Position numbers and translations under genes: made by a program. Of a stretch of 64,000 nucleotides of DNA, positions 44,037 through 53,780 are shown one piece after another; the stretch's first letter is position 1; the number at the start of each line of letters is the position of its first letter. Source of the DNA: Burkholderia sp. D-99. Its GTDB lineage: Bacteria > Pseudomonadota > Gammaproteobacteria > Burkholderiales > Burkholderiaceae. The stretch lies in the NCBI RefSeq assembly GCF_011605345.1, contig NZ_JAAOXM010000002.1:806001-870000 (forward strand), given 5' to 3'. The notes below the pieces were generated by a model that saw only the letters and a program-made list of their open reading frames with translations, ran no database searches and was not told where the DNA came from.

Positions 44037-44540
44037 ATCGCGGCCGGCGAGACGCACCGGCGCAGCATCGCTCATTCACCACCGGATTCCTGCAGCACCT
44101 GCATGAACGCGCTGGCGGCGCCGGCTCGCATCGCGGGGGCGGCAATGCTGAGCGGTAGCGTCAGCAAATTCTTTCGTTCACCTTTCAAAAGCAGCCCATG
44201 CTCGCCACTGATGGTGTCGTAGCACGGCGTACCGCGTGACGTGAGCGCGCGATCGAGCAGGCAATGGCGGGCTTGCCCGTTCACGGCCATCCGGATCCAC
44301 GCGAGCCTCCGTCGGTTGCGCTGCACCATCGGTCGCGATGACCGAAGCCACGGTATTTTTTTCATCCGGACGCTAAGGCGAGACGCGCGACCGTATCGCG
44401 TGGCGACCGATTGCAGGCCGCCGGCAGGCCGGCGAAGACAGCATCTCGAAAGAATGTTTCTCGTCGAGACACAATGACAAAACTACACCAATTGTTGAAT
44501 AACAATATTTCGTAATCTCTCATCACATCTTATACTTGCC
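44037..44540. other. Intergenic region upstream of the candidate sRNA
   Basis: No gene is accepted. A 97-codon minus-strand frame (44072-44365) and a 78-codon plus frame (44241-44477) exist, but neither has a ribosome site or recognisable sequence. The stretch 44470-44540 is AT-rich and includes the small dyad TTGTT-GAAT-AACAA (44492-44505). Confidence 0.5.
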
Positions 44541-44611
44541 GCGCACCATCCTCGTGCCAAGAGACGGTGTTTTTCGTCCCGGCCGCAAGACCATGCGGCC
44601 GGGGGTTTTTT
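44531..44611 (+). ncRNA. Candidate small RNA with own -10 and terminator
   Basis: A good -10 hexamer TATACT (44531-44536) lies in an AT-rich stretch. A transcript starting near 44545 would be about 67 nt. It could form a first hairpin from CACCATC (44544-44550) and GACGGTG (44563-44569), with one mismatch, then a single-stranded TTTTTCGT, then the strong terminator at 44578-44611. There is no ORF of note. This two-hairpin, U-tailed layout fits a bacterial trans-acting sRNA. The -35 is weak, and no family was recognised. Confidence 0.4.
44578..44611 (+). terminator. Intrinsic terminator with six T
   Basis: CCCGGCCGCA (44578-44587) and TGCGGCCGGG (44594-44603) form a perfect 10-bp stem with an AGACCA loop, followed by GG and six T. 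No protein gene ends within 500 bases upstream on this strand. Confidence 0.85.
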
Positions 44612-44852
44612 CGGTGCGCGACGCCAATATATATGCACTGCATACGCATGTTCATAGAGGCAAGCCTCGGAATGAACGGCCGATTGCGACGGGGTTGCCG
44701 CAGAGGCCCGTTGCGACCGTAGAATCGATCGCATCGCGACACCGGCGCGCACAGCGCATTGCCCGAACGGGGCATGATGCATGCGCGCCGCTGGTGTATC
44801 GACCGGTTCGACTTGCCTCTCCCAACACACAACACCCAAGGCGACCGCGGGA

Positions 44853-46427
44853 ATGTCGGCGTTCACGCCAGGCTCGAAGCCAGTTTTCCAGCGCAGCGGC
44901 GCGTGGCCGCGGGTTGTCTTTTTCGTCGCCGTAATCGTTTGCGTGCTCGTGCCGGCATTCGCGATCGCGCTGGCCGACCGATACGCGCGCGATACCGTCA
45001 CCGAGCATGAACGCGTGGTGGCAAACGACATCGTGGCATCGGTGGACCGCATCCTGGACGGTGCGCGCCTGCGACATGTGGACGAACTGACCGCGCTCGT
45101 CGGGCGGCCGTGCGCGACGGTATTCCGGACGCTCGCCGAAATCGGCACGCGCCTGCGCTACCTGCGCGCCGTTGCGCTGGTGAACGACGGCCGCGTCATG
45201 TGCTCGTCGGCGCTGGGGGCGATCGACTTGCCGCTCGGCGCATACACACACGAGCCGGAGCCGGGAACGACGCTCGTCACGCTGCTGCGCCAGACGCCGT
45301 TCCAGCAGGGCATTCCGGTGCTGCCCGTGTTCTACGCCACCGCGCCCGGCGCGGGCGTGCTCTACCTGATCGAAGGTGACTACGTGGCCGACGCGCTCGC
45401 GCACGGCGCCCGCTACGGGACGGAAACCGCGACACTGTCGATCGCGGGTTCAGGCCATCTCGATCAGCACGGAAAATTCACGCCGGAATCGGCCGCGGAA
45501 CCCGCCGGCGGAAGCACGATCGCGTCGCCCCGCTGGCCGTTCACGGTGTCTGTTGCCGCATCCGCGCACTATGCGTCGCAGGTCCGGCAACACTATCGGC
45601 TGATCGGCATCACGATCGTGCTGCTGGCGGACGGCCTCGTGATGGCGGCCTACCTGCTGGCCATGGCACCGCGTCGGCTGTTGCTGAAGGCCGTCCGCAA
45701 CGCGCTCAGGCGCGACGAGCTCCATGTCGTGTACCAGCCGATCGTCGAGGTTGGAACGCGCAGGACCGTCGGCGTCGAAGCGCTGCTGCGCTGGGAGCAT
45801 CCCAAGTGGGGGGCCATCAGCCCGGCCGTGTTCATCCCGCAGGTCGAATCGAGCGCGGTGCTGCCGAAAGTGACCGAATTCGTGCTGCGGACAGCCGTGT
45901 CGGAACTGTCCGCGCTGACGCCGTCGATGCCGCTGCGCATCGCCGTCAACATCGCGCCGAAGGATCTCGAGCGCACGCGGTTCGTGTCCGTCGTCGAGGA
46001 TGCGATCCGCGCGCTGCCGCCCGGCTTTACGCTGGTGCTCGAAGTCACCGAGCGCATCCTGCTCGAGAAGAATGCGCGAACCACCGCGATCTTCCATGCG
46101 TTGAGAGCAAAAGGCGCGAAGTTCGCGATCGACGATTTCGGCACGCATCACAGCAATCTCGACATGCTGTCGCGCTTTCCGTTCGACTACGTGAAGATCG
46201 ACCGGCAGTTCGTCTCGCAACTGAACGGCGGCAGCGCGGGGTTGATCGAGGGCATCGCGTCCGTCGCGCATCACTACGACCTGAAGATCATCGCGGAGGG
46301 CGTGGAAACGGAAGCGCAGCATCGTGCGCTGCATACGGTCGGGATTCAGTACGCGCAGGGGTATCTGTATCAGCGGCCGCAGCGGGTGGAGAATCTGAAG
46401 CGCGATGTCGGGTGGGTGTCGGTGTAA
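44853..46427 (+). CDS. CSS-motif EAL-domain c-di-GMP phosphodiesterase
   Basis: The ATG at 44853 gives 524 residues; a start at 44781 would add 24 with no ribosome site. A membrane segment (about 20-42) is followed by a periplasmic CSS domain (MCSSA, Cys at about 117), a second membrane segment (about 247-268) and a cytoplasmic EAL domain. Catalytic parts are present: EALLRW, NIAPKDLE, EVTERIL, IDDFG, VKIDRQFV, AEGVETEAQ and YAQGYLYQRP. The loop after DDFG reads THHSN rather than T.YSS. It should hydrolyse c-di-GMP, with activity in relatives governed by periplasmic disulfide state. No GGDEF domain is present. Confidence 0.9.
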   Translation: MSAFTPGSKPVFQRSGAWPRVVFFVAVIVCVLVPAFAIALADRYARDTVTEHERVVANDIVASVDRILDGARLRHVDELTALVGRPCATVFRTLAEIGTRLRYLRAVALVNDGRVMCSSALGAIDLPLGAYTHEPEPGTTLVTLLRQTPFQQGIPVLPVFYATAPGAGVLYLIEGDYVADALAHGARYGTETATLSIAGSGHLDQHGKFTPESAAEPAGGSTIASPRWPFTVSVAASAHYASQVRQHYRLIGITIVLLADGLVMAAYLLAMAPRRLLLKAVRNALRRDELHVVYQPIVEVGTRRTVGVEALLRWEHPKWGAISPAVFIPQVESSAVLPKVTEFVLRTAVSELSALTPSMPLRIAVNIAPKDLERTRFVSVVEDAIRALPPGFTLVLEVTERILLEKNARTTAIFHALRAKGAKFAIDDFGTHHSNLDMLSRFPFDYVKIDRQFVSQLNGGSAGLIEGIASVAHHYDLKIIAEGVETEAQHRALHTVGIQYAQGYLYQRPQRVENLKRDVGWVSV

Positions 46428-46524
46428 GGTCCTGCGTCGGTGCGTGCGACCGACGCGCACGCTACCGAATCACCGTGGGTCGTCTTGTCGAGCAAGCGGA
46501 TCACGCCGTATCCGCTTGCGGCTT

Positions 46525-47445
46525 TCATGACGACGGCATGCCTTGCGACGGTTCAGCAGTCTCGCGACGCGCAGCGGCATAGAACACGCGGAACCACACC
46601 CAGTAGGCCACGCCGGTTACGGCGAGAACGACGATCGGCATCATTCCGGACATCAAACTGACGATCCCGAGCACGTCGCCCAGCACGCGCAGCACCGCAT
46701 AAGCCAGCAGCAAGACCGATACCATCGACGCAAGCGACGCCCCCAGCAGACGCCAGACGTGCAGTCGGCCGAGATCGCGAGGCAGGCCGAACATCGCGCC
46801 TGCGAAGACGATCGCGGCGGGAACAACCATGCCCCCGACGTAGTTCAGCATCACGAGCTTGAGATCATCGTCAAAATGATCGAGCAGCATCAGCACTGCC
46901 TGCGGCATGAAGACCAGCAATACGCTGGCAAACAACCAGGCCGCGAGACCCGCAATGCGCCGCCGGGCATGACCGCGCGGCGCCCCGGGCAACACTTCGT
47001 TGCGGAACAGGTGGGTGACGAACCACCACGCCAGCCAGGCCACGAGCGCATAAAGGGCGGCATTCAGCGGGGCCATGATCGTCACGATTTGCGTCAGGCT
47101 GAGGACACCGCCGCTCAATATTTTCACCTGCGCCTGGAATACCAGTATCTGCGCGGCCTGCCAGACCAGCAGGCACAACGCAAAGGCCGTCAGCGGCAAC
47201 GCGGGGCGACGGAATGCGAGCTGATCCCGAGACTCTCCATGCCATCGGACAATCAGGAAAACCAGGCCGCTTCGAAACACCAGGCTCCCGATGAAACTGG
47301 ACAGTTGCACAGCCAGCACACTCACGGGCAGCGAAGACTTCGTCGACCACACGTAGAGGCCGATCAGAAACTGCGCCGCGGTAATGACCGCCGCGATGAG
47401 CGCGGCGGCACCGGGTAACGAGATTTGCCGGGAGGGTGAGTTCAT
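46525..47445 (-). CDS. Hypothetical multi-pass membrane protein
   Basis: This 306-residue protein has about eight hydrophobic segments (for example AAALIAAVITAAQFLIGLYV, AWLFASVLLVFMPQAVLMLL, IVVLAVTGVAYWVWFRVFYA) and short basic loops. No EExxR (CPBP) motif or transporter signature was seen. I do not recognise the family. It is convergent with the phosphodiesterase gene and has no operon partner. Confidence 0.7.
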   Translation of the reverse strand: MNSPSRQISLPGAAALIAAVITAAQFLIGLYVWSTKSSLPVSVLAVQLSSFIGSLVFRSGLVFLIVRWHGESRDQLAFRRPALPLTAFALCLLVWQAAQILVFQAQVKILSGGVLSLTQIVTIMAPLNAALYALVAWLAWWFVTHLFRNEVLPGAPRGHARRRIAGLAAWLFASVLLVFMPQAVLMLLDHFDDDLKLVMLNYVGGMVVPAAIVFAGAMFGLPRDLGRLHVWRLLGASLASMVSVLLLAYAVLRVLGDVLGIVSLMSGMMPIVVLAVTGVAYWVWFRVFYAAARRETAEPSQGMPSS

Positions 47446-47523
47446 GGGGAGTCCGGGGTGAATGAGTTCGTCGGCAATGCGTGCGGCGGCAAACTTCCAG
47501 GCAAACTGGACGGCCAGCCGGAT

Positions 47524-47847
47524 TCAATCGGGATCAGTGGATGCGTGTAGTGTTGCGGCCGATTGCCTTCGCTCATGTCGAGCGATAGGCGTGTCGACTA
47601 CAGAATGGGGGCGTTGATCCGCGGCGATCGGAAACGAGGCCGACCAATTCAGGTCGAGATACGCGATGCGCTCCCATGCAGCTTGCTCGATGTATCGGCA
47701 CATCGCCGCGACCGATGCGATGCGAGGCGGCCCGGCGCTCCGGCGGAGTATTGGAGCATGACTGCCAGGCCGGGTATTGAACGCGAGAAGCGGCTCCTGC
47801 CGAGCCGGCCCTTCCGCAATTGCTTCGACCGCGCGGTGCGCATTCAT
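47524..47847 (-). CDS. Possible small hypothetical gene or remnant, 107 aa
   Basis: The only support is a purine-rich site (GAGAGAGG) five bases before the ATG at 47847. The product is polar with no signal, membrane segment or recognisable motif (MCRYIEQAAWERIAYLDLNW is the most protein-like stretch). A plus-strand frame overlaps most of it. It could be a decayed gene. Low confidence. Confidence 0.3.
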   Translation of the reverse strand: MNAHRAVEAIAEGPARQEPLLAFNTRPGSHAPILRRSAGPPRIASVAAMCRYIEQAAWERIAYLDLNWSASFPIAADQRPHSVVDTPIARHERRQSAATLHASTDPD

Positions 47848-48135
47848 GGCGCCTCTCTCAGAATGATGTTGTTCTTGACCGGCGATTCTACGAACGATGA
47901 TTCTGCGACGTCAATCAGGCGGGATTCAAATAATTGAAAACCTGAATCTGCCGCTCATGCTCATGATTGCCGTCAGCCATCACGCGCCAGTGCTGGACTA
48001 CGACGTCCGGAGCGCCTTCCGCCCGTGCTCCAATGCCGCTGCAGCGTGCTCGTCTGGGCCTACGGGCATCACGCGGTCATCAGGCGACATCGAATATCCG
48101 CATCGACGAACGCATCGCCCGGCGCGCGCGGCGCG
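47848..48135. other. Non-coding region, lower GC
   Basis: About 290 bases before the NTF2-like gene's 3' end contain no credible gene. Composition is more AT-rich and less codon-like than the surroundings, in keeping with decayed sequence. Confidence 0.4.
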
Positions 48136-48510
48136 TCAGTCAAACGTACACACCACGGCAGACGCCTTGGTTGCGATCAACCAGTTGCCATCCACCTTAT
48201 GCATGACGAAGTGATCGTTGAACAGCCGGCTTCCGATCCGCACCCGCACCGTCGCCGTTGAAAGGCCATCCGAGACATGCTCCATCGAGAGAATCGCCTC
48301 GTCCCTGGGCGCGCCGGTCGATCGCGGACTCGGCCTACCGTCGATGAGCGCCGCATACTCCTGCGACGACAGGGTGCGCAACCGCCCTTCATCCAGCCAC
48401 TGAATCATGCAGCTTGGGTGAAAGACTTTGTTGAAGTCACGGCTCTTCGGCTCATAGGCCAAATTGAAGTAGTCGTCGATCAACGCGACTACGGCTTGGG
48501 TCTGGGTCAT
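48136..48510 (-). CDS. NTF2-like (lumazine-binding/SnoaL-type) protein
   Basis: This 124-residue single-domain protein, led by AGGAAAG, starts TQAVVALIDDYFNLAYEPKS and continues FNKVFHPSCMIQWLDEG, the usual helix and first strand of the NTF2-like cone. RVRIGSRLFNDHFVMHKVDG then NWLIATKASAV closes the sheet. Members bind or convert small molecules. Active residues are not diagnosable here. It diverges from a LysR gene 103 bp away, so it is probably that regulator's target. Confidence 0.8.
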   Translation of the reverse strand: MTQTQAVVALIDDYFNLAYEPKSRDFNKVFHPSCMIQWLDEGRLRTLSSQEYAALIDGRPSPRSTGAPRDEAILSMEHVSDGLSTATVRVRIGSRLFNDHFVMHKVDGNWLIATKASAVVCTFD

Positions 48511-48613
48511 GGCTGGCTTTCCTCGATAGTGAACCGCTCGTATAGTGAGCGCTCCTCCCCGCCCTCGGCTACGGCGACCCGGTTATCGCTGCCATTACAG
48601 GAAAACATGGATC

Positions 48614-49594
48614 ATGGAAGACCTCGATGGAGGACTGGTAAGCGGCTTGCTCGTCCTTGCAGCCCTGGCCGAATCGGGGAGCTTCGGTCGTGCCGCCTCC
48701 CGTCTGGGCAAGACCCAGCCTGCGGTCAGTCGCGCGATCCAGCGACTGGAGGATCGCCTGCGCGCGAAGCTCGTGCATCGCACCAGCCGCCACGTCGAAG
48801 TGACGGACGCAGGCCATGCGCTGTTGTCGAAGGTGCTGCCGTTGCTCCAGGGGATCGAAGAGGCGACCGTCGGCGCTTCCAACCAGACCTCGGTCGTCAA
48901 CGGCACGCTCCGTGTGGCGTGCGATGCCGTATTCGCCCGCCTCGTGCTGGCGCCGGAGCTGGCCCAGTTCATGAAGGATCACCCCGCGCTTCACCTGAAG
49001 CTGGAGACCAGGAACGATCTCTCGGACCTGGTCAGCGACGGCTTCGATCTCGCCATCCGGTTTGGCCCCCCATCCGTTTCAACCTTGGTCTGTCGAAGGC
49101 TATACAGCCCGCGGGTGCTGACTGTCGCCGCGCCGTCCTACCTGGAGCAACGCGGTCGGCCGAGGTCGCCGCAGGATCTGGTCGACGATGGCCATGAATG
49201 CATCCTGGCCATCGACCCGGCTACCGGCAGACCCTTCGACTGGGAGTTCTGGCGTGACGGCGAAAAACTGAAAGTGGCCGCGAGCGGGAACCTGACCGTC
49301 ACGGATGCGGGCACCAAGATCGGCGCCTGCGTTGCAGGCTTCGGGATCGCTCAGGTGATCGACCTCGGAATCGACACGCACCTGCGTGCGGGCACACTGG
49401 AGCCGGTTCTGACGGACTGGTGCGACGAGACGTTCCCGCTTTACGTCTACTACCCCAGTCGGAACCACGTTCCGGCCAAGGTAAGGGCGTTCATCGACTT
49501 CGTCGTCGGGATGATGCCCAGGCTACGGTCGAATGGCCATGTCGCCTGCCAGCAGCAGCCGTCAGCCGTGCTCGAAACGCTGCGTCGCGAGTAG
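48614..49594 (+). CDS. LysR-family regulator of the NTF2-like gene
   Basis: This 326-residue protein has an N-terminal HTH (LVLAALAESGSFGRAASRLG, KTQPAVSRAIQRLEDRLRAK) and a LysR substrate domain (NGTLRVACDAVFARLVLAPE through VPAKVRAFIDFVVGMMPRL) of the common group that includes many orphan LysR proteins. The chosen start MEDLDGG is at 48614; the frame is open further upstream without conserved sequence. It is transcribed divergently from the NTF2-like gene, the standard LysR arrangement. Confidence 0.88.
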   Translation: MEDLDGGLVSGLLVLAALAESGSFGRAASRLGKTQPAVSRAIQRLEDRLRAKLVHRTSRHVEVTDAGHALLSKVLPLLQGIEEATVGASNQTSVVNGTLRVACDAVFARLVLAPELAQFMKDHPALHLKLETRNDLSDLVSDGFDLAIRFGPPSVSTLVCRRLYSPRVLTVAAPSYLEQRGRPRSPQDLVDDGHECILAIDPATGRPFDWEFWRDGEKLKVAASGNLTVTDAGTKIGACVAGFGIAQVIDLGIDTHLRAGTLEPVLTDWCDETFPLYVYYPSRNHVPAKVRAFIDFVVGMMPRLRSNGHVACQQQPSAVLETLRRE

Positions 49595-49929
49595 TCTCCT
49601 TCTTTCCGTCGCGCGCCTGATCTACCGACTTGACCGTCATCGCCATGTCCTCGCTTCCATTGCGTTGCGCGGCCAACATACGACGGTCGCTTCATCTTCT
49701 CATCGACACGTCCCCGGTCGGAACCGAAACGGCGCCCTCCTTCGCCTGCCCCCGGAGCTGGCGCACCTGCCGTCGACAGCCTCGAGAAACCGGGACGCCA
49801 GCCGGCACGCGGAAGATCGCGCATCGCCCGATGGCTTCCTGCCACCTGTTGCCACGCGCTCCCCCATCGGCACGGCCTCCATTCAAGCGCTAAAATCCGC
49901 GGCCTGGGCATTCACGACGAGCAAGCGTT
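49595..49929. other. Intergenic region before polB
   Basis: 335 bases without an accepted gene. A -10-like TAAAAT lies at about 49891-49896, some 35 bases before the polB start, and is the likely promoter. I see no strong -35. Confidence 0.45.
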
Positions 49930-52314
49930 TTGACGGCGTTCGAGCAGGGTTTCATCCTCACCCGCCACTGGCGGGACACCGCATCCGGCATCGAGATCGA
50001 GTTCTGGCTGGCAACCGAACACGGTCCGCGCCGCGTACGGTTGCGCCCGCAGGAAGCCGTCGCGTTCCTCCCGGCCGAACAGCAGGCGCTCGCCGAACGC
50101 ACGCTGGCCGGCGAGCACGATGCCGAGTTGCGCCCGCTCGCGCTACGCGACTTCCGGCAGCGCCCCGTCGTCGGCCTCTATTGCAAGCGCTACCGCCACC
50201 TGTCCGGGCTGCAGAAGCGCCTCGCCGCGGCCGGCGTCGACGTCTACGAAGCCGACGTGCAGCCGCCCGATCGCTACGCGATGGAGCGCTTCATCACCGC
50301 GTGCGTGCAGTTTCGCGGCCAGCCCGGCCGCGACGGCACGCTCACCGGCGCCGAGCTGAAAACCGCAGACGGCTATCGCCCGGCGCTGCGCTGCGTGTCG
50401 CTCGACATCGAAACCAGCGTTCACGGCGAGCTGTATTCGATCGCGCTCGAAGGCTGCGGGCAGCGGCAGGTCTACATGCTCGGCCCGCCGAACGGGGCAG
50501 ACAGCGATGAAGCGGGCGCCGCCGACTTCCGCCTCGACTACTGCGACAGCCGGCCCGCGATGCTCGCGCGGCTCAACGAATGGTTCGACGAACACGACCC
50601 CGACGCCGTGATCGGCTGGAATCTCGTGCAGTTCGACCTGCGCATCCTGCATGCGCATTCGGAGCAATACGGCATCCCGCTGAAGCTCGGGCGCGGCGGC
50701 AGCGTGCTCGACTGGCGCGCGCACGGCCAGCAGCCCGATCACTTCTTTGCTGGCGCGGCCGGCCGGCTGATCCTCGACGGCATCGACATGCTGAAATCCG
50801 CGACGTGGACGTTCCCGTCGTTCAGCCTCGAATACGTGTCGCAGGCGCTGCTTGGCGAAGGCAAGTCGATCGACAATCCGTATCAGCGGATGGACGAGAT
50901 CCAGCGCCGCTTCGATCACGACAAGCCGGCGCTCGCGCGTTACAACCTGAAGGACTGCGAGCTCGTCACGCGCATCTTCGACAAGGCGGACCTGCTGTCC
51001 TTCGCGCTCGAACGCGCGAGCGTGACGGGCCTCGCGGCCGATCGCACCGGCGGGTCGGTCGCGGCCTTCACGCACCTGTACCTGCCCCGCATGCATCGGC
51101 TCGGCTATGTCGCGCCGAACCTCGGCGACGTGACGGGGCAAAACAGCCCCGGCGGCTTCGTGATGGATTCGCGCCCCGGGCTGTACGACTCGGTGCTCGT
51201 GTTCGACTACAAGAGCCTCTATCCGTCGATCATCCGCACGTTCCTGATCGATCCGGTCGGGCTGATCGAAGGGCTCGCGAATCCCGGCGACGACGCATCG
51301 GTGCCCGGCTTTCTCGGCGCGCGCTTCTCGCGTACCGCGCACTGCCTGCCCGATATCGTGCGCCGCGTATCGGAAGGCCGCGACGACGCGAAACGGCAGC
51401 GCAACGCGCCGCTGTCGCAGGCGCTGAAGATCATCATGAATTCGTTCTACGGCGTGCTCGGCTCGACGGGCTGCCGCTTCTTCGACCCGCGCCTCGCGTC
51501 GTCGATCACGATGCGCGGGCACGAGATCATGCACCGCACACGCGAGCTGATCGAAGCGCAGGGCTACGAAGTGATCTATGGCGATACCGATTCGACCTTC
51601 GTGTGGCTCGGCCGCGCGCACGACGACGACGCAGCCGGCGCCAAGGGCCGCGCGCTCGTCGAGCACGTGAACCGCTGGTGGCACGCGCACCTGCGCGACC
51701 ACTTCGGGCTCGAGAGCGCGCTGGAGCTGCAGTACGAGCGGCACTACCGCCGCTTCCTGATGCCGACCGTGCGCGGCGCGGAAGAAGGCAGCAAGAAGCG
51801 TTACGCAGGCCTCGCGGCAGCGGCAGACGGCGGCGAGGATCTCGTGTTCAAGGGGCTCGAAACGGTGCGCACCGACTGGACGCCGCTCGCGCAGCGGTTC
51901 CAGCGCGAGCTGTATCGGCGCGTGTTCAACCGCGAGCCGTACCAGGATTTCATACGCGACACCGTGCGGCGCACGCTGGCCGGCGAATTCGACGACCAGC
52001 TCGTCTACCGCAAGCGCGTGCGCCGGCCGCTGCGCGAATACGAGCGCAACGTGCCGCCGCACGTGCGCGCGGCCCGGATCGCCGACGAATTCAACCACGC
52101 GCAGGGCCGGCCGCTGCAGTATCAGCGCGGCGGCTGGATCAGCTACGTGATGACGACGGCCGGCCCCGAGCCGCTCGAAACGATGCGCTCGCCGATCGAC
52201 TACGCGTTCTACCTGAGCCGCCAGTTGCAGCCCGTGGCCGACGCGATCCTGCCGTTCCTGCGCGACGATTTCGAACGCGTGATCTCCGGGCAGGGGCAGT
52301 TGTTTCAGGAATAG
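49930..52314 (+). CDS. polB: DNA polymerase II (family B)
   Basis: It encodes 794 residues from a TTG start, close to the 783 of E. coli Pol II; no in-frame ATG precedes it. The 3'-5' exonuclease motif SLDIETS (DIE at about 159-161) is intact. Polymerase motif A DYKSLYPSIIR is at about 424, motif B KIIMNSFYGVLG at about 498, and motif C YGDTDSTF at about 549. All catalytic acidic residues are present. Pol II acts in replication restart and translesion repair and is part of the SOS response in E. coli. I see no clear LexA box in the short upstream stretch. Confidence 0.95.
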   Translation: MTAFEQGFILTRHWRDTASGIEIEFWLATEHGPRRVRLRPQEAVAFLPAEQQALAERTLAGEHDAELRPLALRDFRQRPVVGLYCKRYRHLSGLQKRLAAAGVDVYEADVQPPDRYAMERFITACVQFRGQPGRDGTLTGAELKTADGYRPALRCVSLDIETSVHGELYSIALEGCGQRQVYMLGPPNGADSDEAGAADFRLDYCDSRPAMLARLNEWFDEHDPDAVIGWNLVQFDLRILHAHSEQYGIPLKLGRGGSVLDWRAHGQQPDHFFAGAAGRLILDGIDMLKSATWTFPSFSLEYVSQALLGEGKSIDNPYQRMDEIQRRFDHDKPALARYNLKDCELVTRIFDKADLLSFALERASVTGLAADRTGGSVAAFTHLYLPRMHRLGYVAPNLGDVTGQNSPGGFVMDSRPGLYDSVLVFDYKSLYPSIIRTFLIDPVGLIEGLANPGDDASVPGFLGARFSRTAHCLPDIVRRVSEGRDDAKRQRNAPLSQALKIIMNSFYGVLGSTGCRFFDPRLASSITMRGHEIMHRTRELIEAQGYEVIYGDTDSTFVWLGRAHDDDAAGAKGRALVEHVNRWWHAHLRDHFGLESALELQYERHYRRFLMPTVRGAEEGSKKRYAGLAAAADGGEDLVFKGLETVRTDWTPLAQRFQRELYRRVFNREPYQDFIRDTVRRTLAGEFDDQLVYRKRVRRPLREYERNVPPHVRAARIADEFNHAQGRPLQYQRGGWISYVMTTAGPEPLETMRSPIDYAFYLSRQLQPVADAILPFLRDDFERVISGQGQLFQE

Positions 52315-52401
52315 CGGTGCCATGTCGGGCCTGGCAGACGCGCCGGGCCGGTTAAAATACCGCGCTGCTGCGCGTCCTGCCGCAGCCGAAGGAGATTCAT
52401 C

Positions 52402-53505
52402 ATGACCGCACGTCGCGGAACAGCGGTCGCCATCGCGCCCGGCCACGAGACAGCCAGCCTGTCGAACGCCCAGAAAGCATTCAATACGCTCGTCCAGCAG
52501 ATCGAGAAACGGCGCGAGCGTCTCGGCGCGTGGGAAGCCGTGATGCCGGTCTTCCAGAAGAAATTCGTCGACGAGCTGTTGCCGCTCGAACAGACGTCGA
52601 CCGCGTTGCGGATCCGGTTGCTCAATCAGCTCGACGACGCGTATCTGCAAAAAGGATTGAGCAAGGCCGAGCAGCGCACCCTTTCCGGGATGATCGCCAA
52701 CATGGCGCGCGACTTGCTCGACTTCAGCGACGATGCGCAATTGAAAGCCATCCACGACCGGCACAGCGCGGCCGATCACGGCAGCAACGCGGCAGCCGAG
52801 CCGGAACCGGAATCGACGCCCGGCGTGACAGCGGCGGACGATCTCGACGCGCTATCGCCCGAAGAACTCATGGCGCGCATGCAGGCCGAACTGGACGAGC
52901 AGTTCGAGCGGGACATGGCCGAGCACGCGGCCCGCGAGGCACAGCGCGCCAAGCGCAAGAAAACGCCCCGGCAATCGGCCGCGCTGGCGAAACGCGAAGC
53001 CGAGCAGGCCGAAGCGAGCCGGTCGATCCGCGAGGTCTATCGCAAGCTGGCGAGCGCGCTGCACCCCGATCGCGAAACCGATCCCCTGGAACAGGAACGC
53101 AAGACCGTGCTGATGCAGCGGGTCAACCACGCTTATGCGAACGGCAAGCTCCTGCAACTGCTGGAGCTGCAACTGGAGATCGAGCAGATCGACCGGCACG
53201 CGATCAACGGCCTCGGCGAAGATCGGCTCGCGCGCTACAACGGCATCCTGGAAGATCAGCTTCGCGAGCTGGATCAGGAGATTCAGGACGTCGAGACCGG
53301 ATTCCGGCGGACTTACGGAATTGCGCCGTCGGTCAAGGTCGCGCCCGATACCGTCGTCCGCATGCTCACGCGCGACATCGCGGGCACTCAGCGCAGCATC
53401 CACGATCTGAACCTGACGCTGCGCGAGTTCGACGATCCAGCGAACGTCAAGGAATGGCTGAAGGACATGAAGCGCCAGCGGGCATTCCCGCGCTTCGACG
53501 ACTAG
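52402..53505 (+). CDS. J-domain-containing protein
   Basis: This 367-residue protein sits 87 bases downstream of polB, with an AAGGAG site. A J-domain core lies at about 212-260: IREVYRKLASALHPDRETDP contains the HPD tripeptide, followed by KTVLMQRVNHAYANGKLLQL. Charged and coiled-coil helices surround it (DEQFERDMAEHAAREAQRAK). There is no glycine-rich or zinc region as in DnaJ, so it is a class III co-chaperone that would stimulate an Hsp70. The partner and client are unknown. TTAAAATACC at 52352-52361 may be its own -10 region. Confidence 0.8.
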   Translation: MTARRGTAVAIAPGHETASLSNAQKAFNTLVQQIEKRRERLGAWEAVMPVFQKKFVDELLPLEQTSTALRIRLLNQLDDAYLQKGLSKAEQRTLSGMIANMARDLLDFSDDAQLKAIHDRHSAADHGSNAAAEPEPESTPGVTAADDLDALSPEELMARMQAELDEQFERDMAEHAAREAQRAKRKKTPRQSAALAKREAEQAEASRSIREVYRKLASALHPDRETDPLEQERKTVLMQRVNHAYANGKLLQLLELQLEIEQIDRHAINGLGEDRLARYNGILEDQLRELDQEIQDVETGFRRTYGIAPSVKVAPDTVVRMLTRDIAGTQRSIHDLNLTLREFDDPANVKEWLKDMKRQRAFPRFDD

Positions 53506-53780
53506 CCGTGCCGGGCGGGCCTGCATCTACCCGCCGAGCATCGAATGCGTGGCCGGTCTGACGGAACGGCTGCGCACCCCGCATCGATCGGCATTCCGCA
53601 CGCCCCATACAAGTCAAAACCGGCCATCCCGGACGCCGCACGTCACCCACTGTCACGGATTCAGGAACACAGCTGGCCAGGATTCGGCATTTATCCGGCC
53701 GATCCGGGTTCCTAAACTTGTCTCGTCGGTTCAGCCAGCCGCAATCGCGCCGAACCGCAACGAAACCGTCTGAGGAAACC

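Noticed and set aside
44072-44365. 97-codon minus-strand ORF between the exported protein and the sRNA candidate
   Set aside because: No ribosome site or motif was found, and the N-terminus is unusually basic. It is kept only as a note in the intergenic entry.
49861-49933. LexA box for polB
   Set aside because: Looked for because Pol II is SOS-controlled in E. coli; no CTGT-N8-ACAG-like dyad was seen near the start.
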